Of a DNA stretch of 64,000 nt, positions 54,931-64,000 are shown in pieces (the stretch's first letter is position 1; each line of letters starts with the position of its first letter). The position numbers and the translations under genes were made by a program. Origin of the DNA: Ornithinibacillus caprae (GTDB lineage: Bacteria; Bacillota; Bacilli; Bacillales; Amphibacillaceae). Below the pieces are notes generated by a model. It saw nothing but the letters and a program-made list of their open reading frames with translations. It searched no databases and had not been told where the DNA came from. Location: the NCBI RefSeq assembly GCF_009728145.1, contig NZ_WOCA01000005.1:62001-126000 (forward strand). The letters run 5' to 3'.

Positions 54931-54959
54931 AAAAGCCCCTTTTTGAAAAGGGGCTTTTT
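54931..54959 (-). terminator. Terminator of pruA
   Basis: AAAAGCCCCTTTT and AAAAGGGGCTTTT form a compact stem 14 bases after the pruA stop. Confidence 0.85.
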
Positions 54960-54972
54960 AACTAAATATTTA

Positions 54973-56523
54973 TTAAAACATCTCTGAAGTTGTTTTACCT
55001 TGCATATGTTGGATTAAGTAGTCTGGCCCACCTGCTTTGGAATCTGTACCTGACATATTAAATCCACCAAATGGTTGATACCCAACGATCGCTGCAGTAC
55101 AGCCACGGTTGAAGTATAGGTTACCAACATGGAAGTCTCTACGTGCTTGCTCTAAGTGTTCACGGTTATTTGTAATTACTGCACCAGTTAAACCATATTC
55201 AGTATTGTTAGCAATTTCAATTGCATGATCGAAATCTTTGGCTTTTGTTAAACCAACAACTGGTCCGAAGATTTCTTCTTGCATAATACGTGCATTTGGA
55301 TCAACATCACCGAAAACAGTTGGATTAATGAACCAACCAGTTGAGTCATCTCCAGTTCCACCAGCAAGAAGTTCGCCTTCTTTTTTACCAATTTCAATGT
55401 AGTCCATGATTTTATCATAAGCACCTTGATCAATAACTGGACCCATGAAATGTGAGTTATCATGCGGATTTCCTGCAGATAATTCTTTTGTTAATTCAAC
55501 CACACGATCTTTGACTTGATCGTATACATCTTCATGGATAACTGCACGAGAACATGCAGAACATTTTTGACCAGAGAAACCGAATGCTGATTGTACGATC
55601 GACTGTGCAGCTAACTCTAAATCAGATTCACTATCAACAACGATTGTATCTTTTCCACCCATTTCAATGATTGTACGTTTTAGCCATTTTTGACCTTCAT
55701 GTACCACTGCTGCACGTTCAAAAATGCGTGTACCAACTTCACGAGATCCTGTGAAGCTAATGAAACGTGTACGAGGATGATCTACTAAGAAATCTCCCAC
55801 TTCACTACCAGGACCTGGAATGTAGTTAATGACACCAGCTGGAAGTCCCGCTTCTTCTAATACTTCCATAAATTTATATGCAATTACAGGTGTTGTACTA
55901 GCTGGTTTTAGTAGCACTGTGTTACCAGTAACCATCGCTGCTACTGTTGTACCTGCCATGATTGCGAATAGGAAGTTCCATGGTGAAATAACTAATCCCA
56001 CACCAAGTGGTATGTAATGGAACTGGTTATGTTCGATTGGACGACTATTTATCTCAACACCATCTTTAATTTTTAACATTTGACGACCATAGTATTCTAA
56101 GAAATCAATTGCTTCAGCAGTATCTGCATCCGCTTCTTTCCATGGCTTACCGCCTTCTTTTACTAAGTGCGCAGAGAACTCATGCTTGCGGCGACGAATG
56201 ATTGCTGCAGCACGGAATAAAATTCCCGCACGAAACTTAGGATCTGATTTTCTCCAATACGTTTCAAATGTTTCATCCGCTACTTTCATCGCTTTTTCAG
56301 CAAGCTCTTTATTCGCTTTTGAAACATACCCAATTACTTCATTCTTGTTTGCTGGGTTTACGGAAACAATTTTGTCCTCAGTTGTTACTCTTTCGCCACC
56401 AATAATAAGTGGGTATTCTTTCCCAAGGTCTGCCTCCACTTTCTTTAATGCATCAAGCATTAACTGTCTGTTCTCTTCTGCCGAAAAGTCAGTAAATGGT
56501 TCGTGTTTGTAAGGTACTACCAT
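54973..56523 (-). CDS. pruA: 1-pyrroline-5-carboxylate dehydrogenase
   Basis: A 516-residue aldehyde dehydrogenase (RocA/PruA) that oxidises P5C, i.e. glutamate semialdehyde, to glutamate with NAD. The start at 56523 follows AAGGAGG; an upstream frame adds 59 unlikely residues. [38 protein letters not shown] (general base Glu) and GQKCSACSR with Cys321 are typical. No proline dehydrogenase gene (putB/fadM-type) is adjacent. It is inserted, relative to B. subtilis, between yerH and the opuE-like gene. Confidence 0.95.
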   Translation of the reverse strand: MVVPYKHEPFTDFSAEENRQLMLDALKKVEADLGKEYPLIIGGERVTTEDKIVSVNPANKNEVIGYVSKANKELAEKAMKVADETFETYWRKSDPKFRAGILFRAAAIIRRRKHEFSAHLVKEGGKPWKEADADTAEAIDFLEYYGRQMLKIKDGVEINSRPIEHNQFHYIPLGVGLVISPWNFLFAIMAGTTVAAMVTGNTVLLKPASTTPVIAYKFMEVLEEAGLPAGVINYIPGPGSEVGDFLVDHPRTRFISFTGSREVGTRIFERAAVVHEGQKWLKRTIIEMGGKDTIVVDSESDLELAAQSIVQSAFGFSGQKCSACSRAVIHEDVYDQVKDRVVELTKELSAGNPHDNSHFMGPVIDQGAYDKIMDYIEIGKKEGELLAGGTGDDSTGWFINPTVFGDVDPNARIMQEEIFGPVVGLTKAKDFDHAIEIANNTEYGLTGAVITNNREHLEQARRDFHVGNLYFNRGCTAAIVGYQPFGGFNMSGTDSKAGGPDYLIQHMQGKTTSEMF

Positions 56524-56584
56524 GAAAAAAACCTCCTTAAGATATACAATTTTATTCCTTGTATCCGCTTTACATAAGAAATAG

Positions 56585-56612
56585 CTATTATAAAAGAAAC
56601 CTTCTATAATAG
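56585..56612. promoter_or_regulatory. Inverted repeat in the pruA upstream region
   Basis: CTATTATA and TATAATAG are perfect inverted copies 12 bases apart. TATAAT within them could be a -10 on the reverse strand, so a regulator may act here. Tentative. Confidence 0.35.
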
Positions 56613-56640
56613 TCGTTAAAATTTTATAAAATCTTTCCAT

Positions 56641-56670
56641 AAAAAAACGGAGTGGAATACATCCACCCCC
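56641..56670 (-). terminator. Terminator of the pcrB-pcrA-ligA-camS operon
   Basis: Reverse strand GGGGTGGA and TCCACTCC pair (one G-T) around five bases and are followed by GTTTTTTT. Confidence 0.75.
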
Positions 56671-56718
56671 TATTCTAACTGAAAAGAATAAACTGTTCAA
56701 ACAATCTAGGTTCAGATT

Positions 56719-57942
56719 TTAATGGAAAATATGGACAGTTGGATCATTTTGTCCTGCTTCTCGATAGATGACACCCTCTACACCATAGCTCGAGGTTATT
56801 TTAACCTCAAGATCATAGTAATCAGGAAACATTTCTTTAACTAATCCGTATGCGTATTGAGCGAAACCTAAAATTTCTCCTTTTCCATAAAATTCTATCG
56901 GAACTTCTAATGTTAATCTTTGAAGCTCCTCATTTACATAAAACCCTTCACCGATCACACCAACATAGTTCGGGAAGAATTGCGCAATGTCTTCTCCAAA
57001 GCTTTTTACAATTTGTGCATCATCAAAGTACTTCTTCTCCGCTTCATTAGATGGAAAAAGAACATGTTCTTCATCAATGTTCGTCCAGTCGTCAATGGTT
57101 CTACCACTCTCAGACACCAAGGTTTTGGCTACAAAGTTTCCGGGAGTCGAAGATCCATGTGCTTCTTCTCGGTACAAGGCAATCATAACTGGAACAGATT
57201 CTAAACCTTCCATCCCACGGATGCGCTCCAATACCGTCTGGGCAATTTTTTGTCCTTGCTTTATCATTTCCTCTTCTGGTATTTCCTCATAATAATCCGG
57301 TCCACCGATTTCCGTTTGGAATCGATAAACTGACTTCAATGCAAGACCAATCGAAATACCTACCAATTCAACCGTATTATCATCTTTTTTACGTAAAAAA
57401 TTCTGCTCTAGAATATGCGATAAATATCGAGGATTATCACGTAATTCATCTTCATCTCCCGAATCTTCAATTGGTGGGTTTAGCCCTCTAGTTAATTCGT
57501 GGCGAATTTTTTCTTCATTTACTGTCATCTGAGCTTTTTTTAGTCGTTGTATTTCCGCTTCTACTTGGTCTTCTAGCTGCTCTTTTGTTAAATCCCTTCC
57601 AAGCCAATCATAGACTGTATCTTCTGATAAGTACTGTCCTTCTTCAAAGTAATATTTCTGTGGGTCAAAATATTCTTTTGAATGTCTACGTAGTCCTTCT
57701 TCCATTTCATCAATGTCTAATCGATTTGCGAGCTGATTAACAATGACTCCCCTAGCTTCACTTGTACGATATGGAAGGATCATACGATAATTTTCTTCTG
57801 ACAAATTATAACTAGGAACAATTGAAGGCTGTCCTTTTTGTTCTTCATCATTTTGCAAAACTTCATCATCATCATTAAAGTTTGGCGTACAGCTCGCTAA
57901 GACCAGAAGGGTGCTCACTAACAATATAACTATTTTCTTCAC
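56719..57942 (-). CDS. camS: CamS-family sex-pheromone lipoprotein (YerH)
   Basis: A 407-residue lipoprotein with signal MKKIVILLVSTLLVLASC (lipobox LASC, Cys18). LPYRTSEARGVIVNQLANRLD and FVAKTLVSESGR belong to the CamS family, named after the staphylococcal precursor whose signal peptide is processed to a pheromone of enterococcal plasmids. The general role of the mature protein is unclear. It follows ligA by 11 bases, as yerH does in B. subtilis. Confidence 0.93.
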   Translation of the reverse strand: MKKIVILLVSTLLVLASCTPNFNDDDEVLQNDEEQKGQPSIVPSYNLSEENYRMILPYRTSEARGVIVNQLANRLDIDEMEEGLRRHSKEYFDPQKYYFEEGQYLSEDTVYDWLGRDLTKEQLEDQVEAEIQRLKKAQMTVNEEKIRHELTRGLNPPIEDSGDEDELRDNPRYLSHILEQNFLRKKDDNTVELVGISIGLALKSVYRFQTEIGGPDYYEEIPEEEMIKQGQKIAQTVLERIRGMEGLESVPVMIALYREEAHGSSTPGNFVAKTLVSESGRTIDDWTNIDEEHVLFPSNEAEKKYFDDAQIVKSFGEDIAQFFPNYVGVIGEGFYVNEELQRLTLEVPIEFYGKGEILGFAQYAYGLVKEMFPDYYDLEVKITSSYGVEGVIYREAGQNDPTVHIFH

Positions 57943-57953
57943 GTTCTCACCCC

Positions 57954-59972
<2,019 letters not shown>

Positions 59973-62207
59973 TTATTCTTTCGTTATTGGTGCAAATTTA
60001 GCTAACAAACGCTTAATTCCAGTTGGCGCAGGGAATGCAACATCAAGCTCCATTGCTTCTCCTTCACCTTGCACTTTTACAACCGTTCCAACTCCCCATT
60101 TTTTATGGCTAGCCTTATCACCTGGTTTCCATGCTTCATTTTCTGCTCCAGTTGTATTTTGCATTTTTTCTGCTTTACGTTTCACAGGTGCAGGCTGTTG
60201 TTTCGGTTCACCTTTTGGTTGTCCAAAAGGTGCAGAGCCAAACATCGTTTGTTTTGCTTGCTCGATTCCTTCAATTAATTCTTCAGGAATTTCGTTAATA
60301 AAACGGCTGACCGGATTCATACTTGTTCTACCGTATAGTGTACGCATTTTTGCATGTGTTAAATATAATTGATGTTCCGCCCTTGTGATTCCTACGTAGG
60401 CAAGCCTTCTCTCTTCTTCCATTTCTTCATCATCAAACATAGAGCGGCTATGTGGGAAGACATTCTCCTCCATCCCAATAAGGAATACAACTGGAAACTC
60501 CAACCCTTTTGCAGCGTGTAATGTCATTAACGTTACCTTTTCTTCGTTTTCTGGATCTTCCTCGTCCACTTTATCAATGTCTGCAATTAAAGCAAGATCT
60601 GTTAAAAAGGCGATTAATGTTTTATCTTCACTTGTTTTTTCAAAATCCTGTGTAACGGTCATGAACTCTTCTAAGTTTTCTAAACGACTTTGCGCTTCAA
60701 TGGTTCGCTCATTTTTTAGCATTTGTTCATAGCCTGTTCGTTCAAGTACCGCCTCAACCATATCCGTTGCTGTTAAAAATTCCTGTTGTTGAGTCAATGT
60801 CTTAATCAGGTTTCCAAACTCCACTAGCGCATTAGCTGCTTTCTTTGATACACCAGTAAAATCAACGACTTCTACCGCTTGATAAAGGGAAAGGTCATTT
60901 ACAGCTGCATACGTGCGAAGCTTATCAACTGACGTTTTTCCAATACCACGCTTTGGTTCATTCACCACGCGTTCAAAACTGAGATCATCATCTGGATTTG
61001 TAATCAAACGTAGATAAGCAATCATGTCCTTAATCTCTTTGCGGTCGTAGAACTTGGTTCCGCCAACCATTTGATAGGCTATGTTTGATTTCATTAACGT
61101 ATCCTCAATCGCACGAGATTGCGCATTGGTCCGATATAAAATGGCAACTTCACCAGGAGAAAAACCTTCATTTTTGGTAAGCTCTTGGATCTTATCTGTA
61201 ATATACAAAGCTTCGTCCTGCTCGGTAGACCCTTGATAATACGTAATCTTCTTCCCATCTGGATTATCTGTCCAAAGATTTTTCGGCTTACGTCCAGTGT
61301 TATTTTCAATTACTTTATTTGCTGCAGCTAAAATAGATTTCGTGGAACGATAATTTTGCTCCAAGAATACTGTTCGAGCAGTTGGATAATCTTTTTCAAA
61401 TGAAAGGATATTAGCAATATCTGCTCCACGCCAACGATAGATCGATTGGTCTGAATCACCTACGACACATAAATTTTGAAAACGGCTAGCTAATTGTTTT
61501 ACTAGATAGTATTGGGCATGGTTTGTATCCTGATACTCATCCACGTGAATATATTGAAATCTACGTTGATAGTATTCCAATACTTCAGGTACCCGATTGA
61601 ATAAGTGGATGGTTTGCATGATTAAGTCATCAAAATCTAGTGATTGGTTTTTACGAATCCGTTTTTGATATTCCGTGTAAACTTTGGAAATCTGTCTACT
61701 ATAAAAGTCACCTGCATTTTCTTCATACTTTTCAGGTGTTACCAGTTCATTCTTCGCAGCACTGATTTGCCCAAGAACCGCACGGGGCTCGAATTTTTTC
61801 GTATCGATGTTAAAATCTTTCATAATTTGTTTAATAACGGAAAGCTGGTCACCACTATCTAAAATCGTAAAGTTACGACTATAGCCAATACGTTCAATAT
61901 CTCTCCGTAAAATACGGACACACATCGAGTGGAAGGTAGAAACCCACATATACTCACCTTCTGGTCCAACTAAGCGACTAACACGCTCCTTCATTTCTCG
62001 TGCTGCTTTGTTGGTAAAGGTAATCGCTAGAATATTTCTTGGTGCGACTTCTTTTTCTCCCATTAAATATGCGATACGATGTGTAAGTACGCGAGTTTTT
62101 CCACTTCCCGCACCCGCCATAATTAATAATGGACCTTCTGTATGTTTAACAGCTTCTTGCTGTTCTTTATTTAAACCTTTTATTAAGTCATCCATCGTTT
62201 GACTCAT
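59973..62207 (-). CDS. pcrA: ATP-dependent DNA helicase PcrA
   Basis: A 744-residue UvrD-family 3'-5' helicase. Motif [11 protein letters not shown], motif [13 protein letters not shown], motif [16 protein letters not shown], motif [11 protein letters not shown], motif [18 protein letters not shown] and motif [14 protein letters not shown] are intact. The C-terminal Tudor-like domain ([19 protein letters not shown]) binds RNA polymerase in related proteins. AGGATGG lies before the ATG. Part of pcrB-pcrA-ligA-camS. Confidence 0.97.
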   Translation of the reverse strand: MSQTMDDLIKGLNKEQQEAVKHTEGPLLIMAGAGSGKTRVLTHRIAYLMGEKEVAPRNILAITFTNKAAREMKERVSRLVGPEGEYMWVSTFHSMCVRILRRDIERIGYSRNFTILDSGDQLSVIKQIMKDFNIDTKKFEPRAVLGQISAAKNELVTPEKYEENAGDFYSRQISKVYTEYQKRIRKNQSLDFDDLIMQTIHLFNRVPEVLEYYQRRFQYIHVDEYQDTNHAQYYLVKQLASRFQNLCVVGDSDQSIYRWRGADIANILSFEKDYPTARTVFLEQNYRSTKSILAAANKVIENNTGRKPKNLWTDNPDGKKITYYQGSTEQDEALYITDKIQELTKNEGFSPGEVAILYRTNAQSRAIEDTLMKSNIAYQMVGGTKFYDRKEIKDMIAYLRLITNPDDDLSFERVVNEPKRGIGKTSVDKLRTYAAVNDLSLYQAVEVVDFTGVSKKAANALVEFGNLIKTLTQQQEFLTATDMVEAVLERTGYEQMLKNERTIEAQSRLENLEEFMTVTQDFEKTSEDKTLIAFLTDLALIADIDKVDEEDPENEEKVTLMTLHAAKGLEFPVVFLIGMEENVFPHSRSMFDDEEMEEERRLAYVGITRAEHQLYLTHAKMRTLYGRTSMNPVSRFINEIPEELIEGIEQAKQTMFGSAPFGQPKGEPKQQPAPVKRKAEKMQNTTGAENEAWKPGDKASHKKWGVGTVVKVQGEGEAMELDVAFPAPTGIKRLLAKFAPITKE

Positions 62208-62226
62208 TTAAAACACCATCCTAAAA

Positions 62227-62916
62227 TCATTTGTCTTGCACAGCCTTTACCGTTTTCAATGCTTTTTTTATGTCTGTATAAATGCTGTTTCCTACAATAA
62301 TTACATCTGCATGTTCTTTCATCTCCGTAGCTTGTAGGGAATTTTCTATGCCACCGCCATAAAATAACACGGTTTCATTCAACTCCTTCTTCACTTGCTT
62401 TACAAGCTCTGGATCTCCGTACTTGCCACTGTATTCCAAGTAAAAAATAGGTAAATGAAATACATGCTCTGCCATGTATGCATATGCCATAACATCCTCG
62501 TCACTTGGCAGCTTACAATTCGTTTTTTGAAATGCCTTGGCATCCTCATTTACAATGCAGTAGCCTTCAAAGAATATCTCATTCCAATCCATGATATCTT
62601 TAAAATCTTTTATCGCTTCATGTTGTATATCCATTACCCACTTTTTCTTTGTACTGTTCATAACCATTGGGATAAAGTAAAAATCGAACCCTGGGGTAAT
62701 AGCATCCATATCAGAAATTTCTAGAATACAAGGAACCGTATAACGTCGTATTCGAGATAATAAATCCAAAACGCCATCTAATGTAATATTATCAGTCCCA
62801 CCAACGATAACAGCATCCGTACCAGACTCACAAATTTGTTCTAAATGCTCGTCCGATATTTCTTTAGCAGGATCTAGTTTGAATATGTGCTTCCATTCTT
62901 TAAAATTCGTATACAA
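62227..62916 (-). CDS. pcrB: Heptaprenylglyceryl phosphate synthase
   Basis: A 229-residue TIM-barrel prenyltransferase that joins heptaprenyl diphosphate to sn-glycerol-1-phosphate, forming the archaeal-type ether lipid found in Bacillales. KLDPAKEI, GTDAVIVGGTDN, YLEYSGKYGDPELV and LFYGGGIENSLQA are the substrate loops. The start is TTG at 62916, nine bases after GGAGG. Confidence 0.95.
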   Translation of the reverse strand: MYTNFKEWKHIFKLDPAKEISDEHLEQICESGTDAVIVGGTDNITLDGVLDLLSRIRRYTVPCILEISDMDAITPGFDFYFIPMVMNSTKKKWVMDIQHEAIKDFKDIMDWNEIFFEGYCIVNEDAKAFQKTNCKLPSDEDVMAYAYMAEHVFHLPIFYLEYSGKYGDPELVKQVKKELNETVLFYGGGIENSLQATEMKEHADVIIVGNSIYTDIKKALKTVKAVQDK

Positions 62917-63076
62917 GGTTTTAAGCCTCCATTATTATAATCCATTTGTATATTATAGCAAAAAATATGGTGTGAATTTAGTAATATGGGGAACTTTTTA
63001 TAGTTTTGTTGATTCGTACATATAGGGTGTATGTTGTGGTAATGCTTGGGGTGTTGCGACTGGTGGTTTGGGGGGT

Positions 63077-63475
63077 GTGTCCGATGATTGGGGGGCTGTG
63101 TCCGATGTTTCCGCTCTTATGTCCGATGTTCCCTCGCTTGTGTCCGATGTTCCCTCGCTTGTGTCCGATGTTCCCTCTCTTGTGTCCGATGTTTCCTCTC
63201 TTGTGTCCGATGTTTCCTCTCATGTGTCCGATGTTTCCTCTCTTGTGTCCGATGTTCTGGCTCTTGTGTCCGATGTTTCCTCTCTTGTTTCCGATGTTTC
63301 CTCTCTTGTGTCCGATGTTCTCACTCTCGTGTCCGATGTTCTGGCTCTTGTGTCCGATGTTTCCTCTCATGTGTCCGATGTTCCCGCTCTTGTGTCCGAT
63401 GTTCCCTCGCTTGTGTCCGATGTTCTCACTCTCGTGTCCGATGTTCTGGCTCTTGTGTCCGATGTCCCCGCTCCG
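63077..63475. repeat. 21-bp minisatellite, about 19 tandem copies
   Basis: The unit is GTGTCCGATGTT followed by nine variable bases such as CCCTCGCTT, TCCTCTCTT or CTGGCTCTT. Eighteen units run from 63098 without interruption; a diverged one precedes them, and degenerate remnants continue to about 63540. Because 21 is a multiple of three and no stop occurs, several frames are open on both strands, but none has a ribosome binding site. Copies differ in blocks, suggesting repeated duplication. Confidence 0.93.
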
Positions 63476-63554
63476 ATACCCACGCTCTCGTGTCCGATTC
63501 TCACACCACTGCGTCCGTTGCGCCAACTCTCGTATCAGATACACAGACCAGAAT

Positions 63555-63580
63555 AAAAACCGCCACCAAGCTGGTGACGG
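63555..63580 (-). terminator. Terminator of yerC
   Basis: CCGTCACCAGCTTGGTGGCGG forms a near-perfect palindromic stem when read from 63580, followed by five T residues. It lies ten bases after the yerC stop and before the minisatellite. Confidence 0.8.
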
Positions 63581-63589
63581 TGTATCATT

Positions 63590-63892
63590 TTACTTTTCCG
63601 CTGTGTCAATCAGTCTATCAAGTACGGTCTGGTATCCGTCACTACCATAATTGATGCATCTGCGAACACGTGAAATTGTAGCAGTTGATGCTTTCGTCTC
63701 CTTCTCGATAACACTATACGTATAGCCTTCTGTCAACATTTTGGCTACTTGTAATCGTTGTGCTAAAGATTGGATCTCTCCCATTGTTGCAATATCATCA
63801 AAAAATCGATAGCATTCTTCACGATCTTTTAAAGATAGTATCGCATCAAATAATTGATCTAATTGTTTTCCCCGTAATTTATCAATCTGCAT
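63590..63892 (-). CDS. yerC: YerC/TrpR-like DNA-binding protein
   Basis: A 100-residue protein of the TrpR/YerC family: MGEIQSLAQRLQVAKMLTEG and KASTATISRVRRCINYGSDG form the helix-turn-helix. Length and neighbours (yerB upstream, pcrB downstream) match B. subtilis yerC. The regulon is not known to me. GCAGGAGG lies before the ATG. Confidence 0.93.
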   Translation of the reverse strand: MQIDKLRGKQLDQLFDAILSLKDREECYRFFDDIATMGEIQSLAQRLQVAKMLTEGYTYSVIEKETKASTATISRVRRCINYGSDGYQTVLDRLIDTAEK

Positions 63893-63909
63893 GCTGCATC
63901 CTCCTGCTC

Positions 63910-64000
63910 CCTACTCATTTGTTACAATTACTGATTGTTCCATACCAGGGTTAGTTGGAACTACATTGATCCAGGTTTTACCTGGGACATAGTCAACGGG
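63910..64000 (-). CDS. yerB: C-terminus of YerB (DUF3048 lipoprotein), truncated by the window
   Basis: Thirty codons are visible, ending TWINVVPTNPGMEQSVIVTNE and TAG at 63910-63912. PVDYVPGKTWINVVP is the typical end of DUF3048 proteins. In B. subtilis yerB precedes yerC in the same orientation. The N-terminal part is outside the window. Confidence 0.75.

Noticed and set aside
63077-63475. Possible CRISPR array
   Set aside because: Units are contiguous 21-mers without unique spacers, and no cas genes are present.
62978-63544. Open frame of 188 codons with GHKRGNI-type heptad repeats
   Set aside because: It is the 21-bp minisatellite read in frame. Three other frames are open over the same stretch, and the GTG start has no ribosome binding site.
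63006-63654. Forward open frames across the same minisatellite
   Set aside because: They arise for the same reason, without ribosome sites, and run antisense into yerC.

Overview
The window looks like chromosomal DNA of a low-GC, endospore-forming-type Bacillaceae, probably of the Oceanobacillus/Virgibacillus group (inference). The grounds are AT-rich codon use, strong AGGAGG-type ribosome binding sites, an RFN/FMN riboswitch, and a block syntenic with the Bacillus subtilis yerB-yerC-pcrB-pcrA-ligA-yerH ... opuE-gatCAB ... dgkB-yefA region. No rRNA, tRNA, prophage or CRISPR array was found. The only transposon trace is a truncated IS3-type OrfA.

Layout. 0-5.6 kb: a partial aminotransferase diverges from a tryptophan-to-anthranilate operon (kynU-kynB-kynA) followed by an NSS-family amino-acid transporter. 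5.6-14.3 kb: an acidic secreted DUF5667-like protein, a long GC-richer intergenic repeat, a hypothetical protein, a C45 Ntn-hydrolase, the ABC-F factor YfmR, and a riboflavin operon (ribE-ribB-ribH) under an FMN riboswitch; this operon lacks ribD and the GTP cyclohydrolase II half of RibBA. 14.3-26 kb: a ResA-like thioredoxin, a DmpA-like P1 peptidase, a pseudouridine synthase, an unusual alpha/beta-hydrolase fused to a SARP-like winged helix, an IS3 remnant, a GGDEF-EAL protein, an alcohol dehydrogenase with a perfect Rex operator, and small envelope and accessory genes. 26-33 kb: a MoxR/VWA pair (yojNO), an L,D-transpeptidase, and small regulatory and membrane genes. 33-39 kb: a two-component system plus three-gene ABC exporter in the LnrJKLMN arrangement. 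39-45.3 kb: a HIT protein, a MATE pump with a co-transcribed MerR regulator and a 19-bp-spacer promoter, a lipoprotein, a cold-shock-domain protein and several copies of one dispersed repeat family. 45.3-64 kb: rlmCD, dgkB, gatCAB, a proline symporter with a 35-residue accessory protein, an NprR/PlcR-like regulator with its own signal-peptide gene, P5C dehydrogenase, camS, ligA, pcrA, pcrB, a 21-bp minisatellite, yerC and the 3' end of yerB.

Most notable is a compact RRNPP-type quorum-sensing pair at 53.2-54.7 kb. It consists of a 421-residue HTH-TPR regulator followed 14 bases later by a 50-codon secreted-peptide gene whose C-terminus ends in FDF, recalling the FEF end of PapR. The pair sits between proline uptake and proline-catabolism genes inside an otherwise conserved housekeeping block. 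Other unusual items are the hydrolase-SARP fusion whose nucleophilic serine is replaced by glycine, the gene-poor riboflavin operon, and several families of dispersed or tandem intergenic repeats.
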